From Bacillota bacterium (GTDB lineage: Bacteria > Bacillota > Clostridia > DSM-8532), in NCBI GenBank assembly GCA_023411795.1, contig JAEYOK010000045.1:1-64000 (forward strand): DNA of 64,000 bases, given 5' to 3'. The position numbers and the translations under genes were made by a program. Below are positions 62,880 through 64,000 of the stretch, one piece after another (the first letter of the stretch is position 1; every line of letters begins with the position of its first letter). The notes below the pieces were generated by a model. It did not search any database, was not told where the DNA came from, and saw only the letters and a program-made list of their open reading frames with translations.

Positions 62880-64000
62880 CTATTCAATAAAGCCAAGAAG
62901 CTTTGGTATGAGCAACACTACATCCGGAAAGAATGATAATACTGCAATTGTAACAAATCCCATGATGACGTATGGTATACTTGCCTTCACAACGTTTTCG
63001 AATTTTTCCTTTCCTACTCCCGCAACGGCATATAGAACAACACCTACGGGAGGAGTTACCAGCCCAATGGTCAGGTTTAGGATCATTAAAACGGCAAAAT
63101 GTATCGGATGAACACCCATGGCATATGCAATAGGAGCCAATATCGGAGCAAAGAGCAGCACCGCCGCTGATGTTTCCATCCACATTCCTACGAATATTAG
63201 AATTACATTAATGATAAACAGCATTAAATACTTATTATCTGTAATGCTCAAAAGGAAAGTAGCTATTTGATCGGGTATCTTTTCAGCGCTTATCGCCCAG
63301 GCGAACACTGCTGAAAGTGAGGTAATCAAAAACAGGTTAGCCGTATTCTGGGCTGCCGTCCATAAACACTCGGCTATTTGCTTAATGCTTATGTTTTTAA
63401 ATACAACAATCCCTATTATCAATGAGTAGAAGACTGCAACAGCTGCAGCTTCTGTGGGAGTTACAAAGCCGCAGGTTATGCCGACAAGAATAATCATCGG
63501 CATTACTAAAGCGATATATCCATTCTTCCTGAAATATCTTTTCTCTTCCTTAGTGTAGATTTTTTCATTCTTCGGAAGATTAAAGCGCTTAGCATTGATT
63601 TTTATATATAACATCTGGCTTAGGCCTATCAGTAATCCGGGCACAAGGCCGGCATAAAGCAAAGCTCCTACCGATAGGGACATTATCCCCGCATATAAAA
63701 TTGCAATATTACTGGGCGGAATCAATGGGCTTTGCATAGATGATCCGGCAGTCAGACCACACGCAAAAGCATTATCATAACCGTCTTCTCTCATGGCGTC
63801 AATTTCTATGCTTCCAAGACCGGCGACATCGGACAATGCAGCGCCGCTGATGCTGCCAAAAATAGTACTGCCGACAACATTAACATAGGCCAAACCACCG
63901 CGATATTTACCGAATCTTATTCTGACAAAGTCAAAAAGCTTTGAAGAAATTCCCGTCTTAACCATAATCTCAGCCGCCAGCACAAAAAGCGGAAGAGCCA
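62880..64000 (-). CDS. dctM: TRAP transporter large permease subunit (DctM), 5' end outside window
   Basis: The frame stays open to the right edge (ALPLFVLAAEIMVKTG precedes the GTG at 63983), so this is a truncated gene of about 373 visible residues against the usual 425. It has about ten membrane helices and family segments VVGSTIFGSISGAALSDVAGLGSIEI, GLTAGSSMQSPLIPPSNIAILYAG, FVTPTEAAAVAVFYSLIIG and LTIGLVTPPVGVVLYAVAG. TRAP systems import carboxylates, including 2-hydroxy and sugar acids, by sodium symport; small-permease and binding-protein genes should lie to the right. Confidence 0.93.
   Translation of the reverse strand, partial: ALPLFVLAAEIMVKTGISSKLFDFVRIRFGKYRGGLAYVNVVGSTIFGSISGAALSDVAGLGSIEIDAMREDGYDNAFACGLTAGSSMQSPLIPPSNIAILYAGIMSLSVGALLYAGLVPGLLIGLSQMLYIKINAKRFNLPKNEKIYTKEEKRYFRKNGYIALVMPMIILVGITCGFVTPTEAAAVAVFYSLIIGIVVFKNISIKQIAECLWTAAQNTANLFLITSLSAVFAWAISAEKIPDQIATFLLSITDNKYLMLFIINVILIFVGMWMETSAAVLLFAPILAPIAYAMGVHPIHFAVLMILNLTIGLVTPPVGVVLYAVAGVGKEKFENVVKASIPYVIMGFVTIAVLSFFPDVVLLIPKLLGFIE

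Overview
The window reads as chromosomal DNA of a strictly anaerobic, endospore-forming, low-GC Gram-positive bacterium of class Clostridia. Spore genes (yabP, yabQ, yyaC), a YteA-type DksA-like protein, rubredoxin, an Etf complex with a ferredoxin domain, a DnaD/DnaC-type helicase-loading pair and AGGAGG-type ribosome sites support this. Genus cannot be fixed from the sequence; a Ruminiclostridium/Oscillospirales-like relative is a guess.

Layout. 1-120: 5' end of a group II intron (class C type) immediately downstream of a terminator, running off the left edge. 187-4194: DUF1858, cyclase-family hydrolase, glucose-6-phosphate dehydrogenase and, divergently, homoserine dehydrogenase. 4281-6384: TetR regulator and a tandem flavodoxin-fold Fe-S-type flavoprotein sharing a large palindromic operator. 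6416-8419: GGDEF-EAL protein. 8724-11167: three-gene envelope operon (GT2-GtrA fusion, phosphodiester glycosidase, small membrane protein). 11404-11852: five tRNA genes. 12149-17355: rubredoxin, YyaC, Tex, then a LexA-box-controlled DNA polymerase IV operon. 17436-18450: dapB behind a c-di-AMP (ydaO-type) riboswitch. 18783-22608: asnA, an AbrB regulator and the carD-yacL-ispD operon. 22855-26190: large degenerate GGDEF-EAL-HD protein. 26329-30951: two YjbQ paralogues flanking a DksA-like gene, glnS and ldh. 31049-34262: mazG-rqcP-yabP-yabQ-divIC sporulation/division block. 34445-34600: two tRNAs. 34715-43587: DNA glycosylase, FapA-like and GAF proteins, UPF0210/UPF0237, YfbR-like nucleotidase, murA. 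43773-52718: two very large secreted FN3/SLH-like surface proteins. 52899-54982: tandem asparaginases. 55145-57154: DnaD and DnaC-like loader. 57224-64000: RbsD-like protein, an FAD 2-hydroxyacid dehydrogenase with EtfA/EtfB (LctBCD-like), a fumarylacetoacetate-hydrolase-family protein, a GntR/FCD regulator and a truncated TRAP transporter.

How genes work together. Three second-messenger themes occur: c-di-GMP turnover (6416-8419), a probably partly non-catalytic c-di-GMP protein (22855-26190), and c-di-AMP sensing in front of dapB. The last 7 kb looks like an uptake, regulation and oxidation unit for a 2-hydroxy acid, plausibly using electron confurcation. Most of the window is core genome. 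No phage, CRISPR array or defence island is visible. The most notable signals are the riboswitch-dapB pairing, the intron, the TetR double palindrome, repeated palindromic elements and a decayed tandem repeat at the 3' end of murA. I found no system that I can confidently call previously undescribed.
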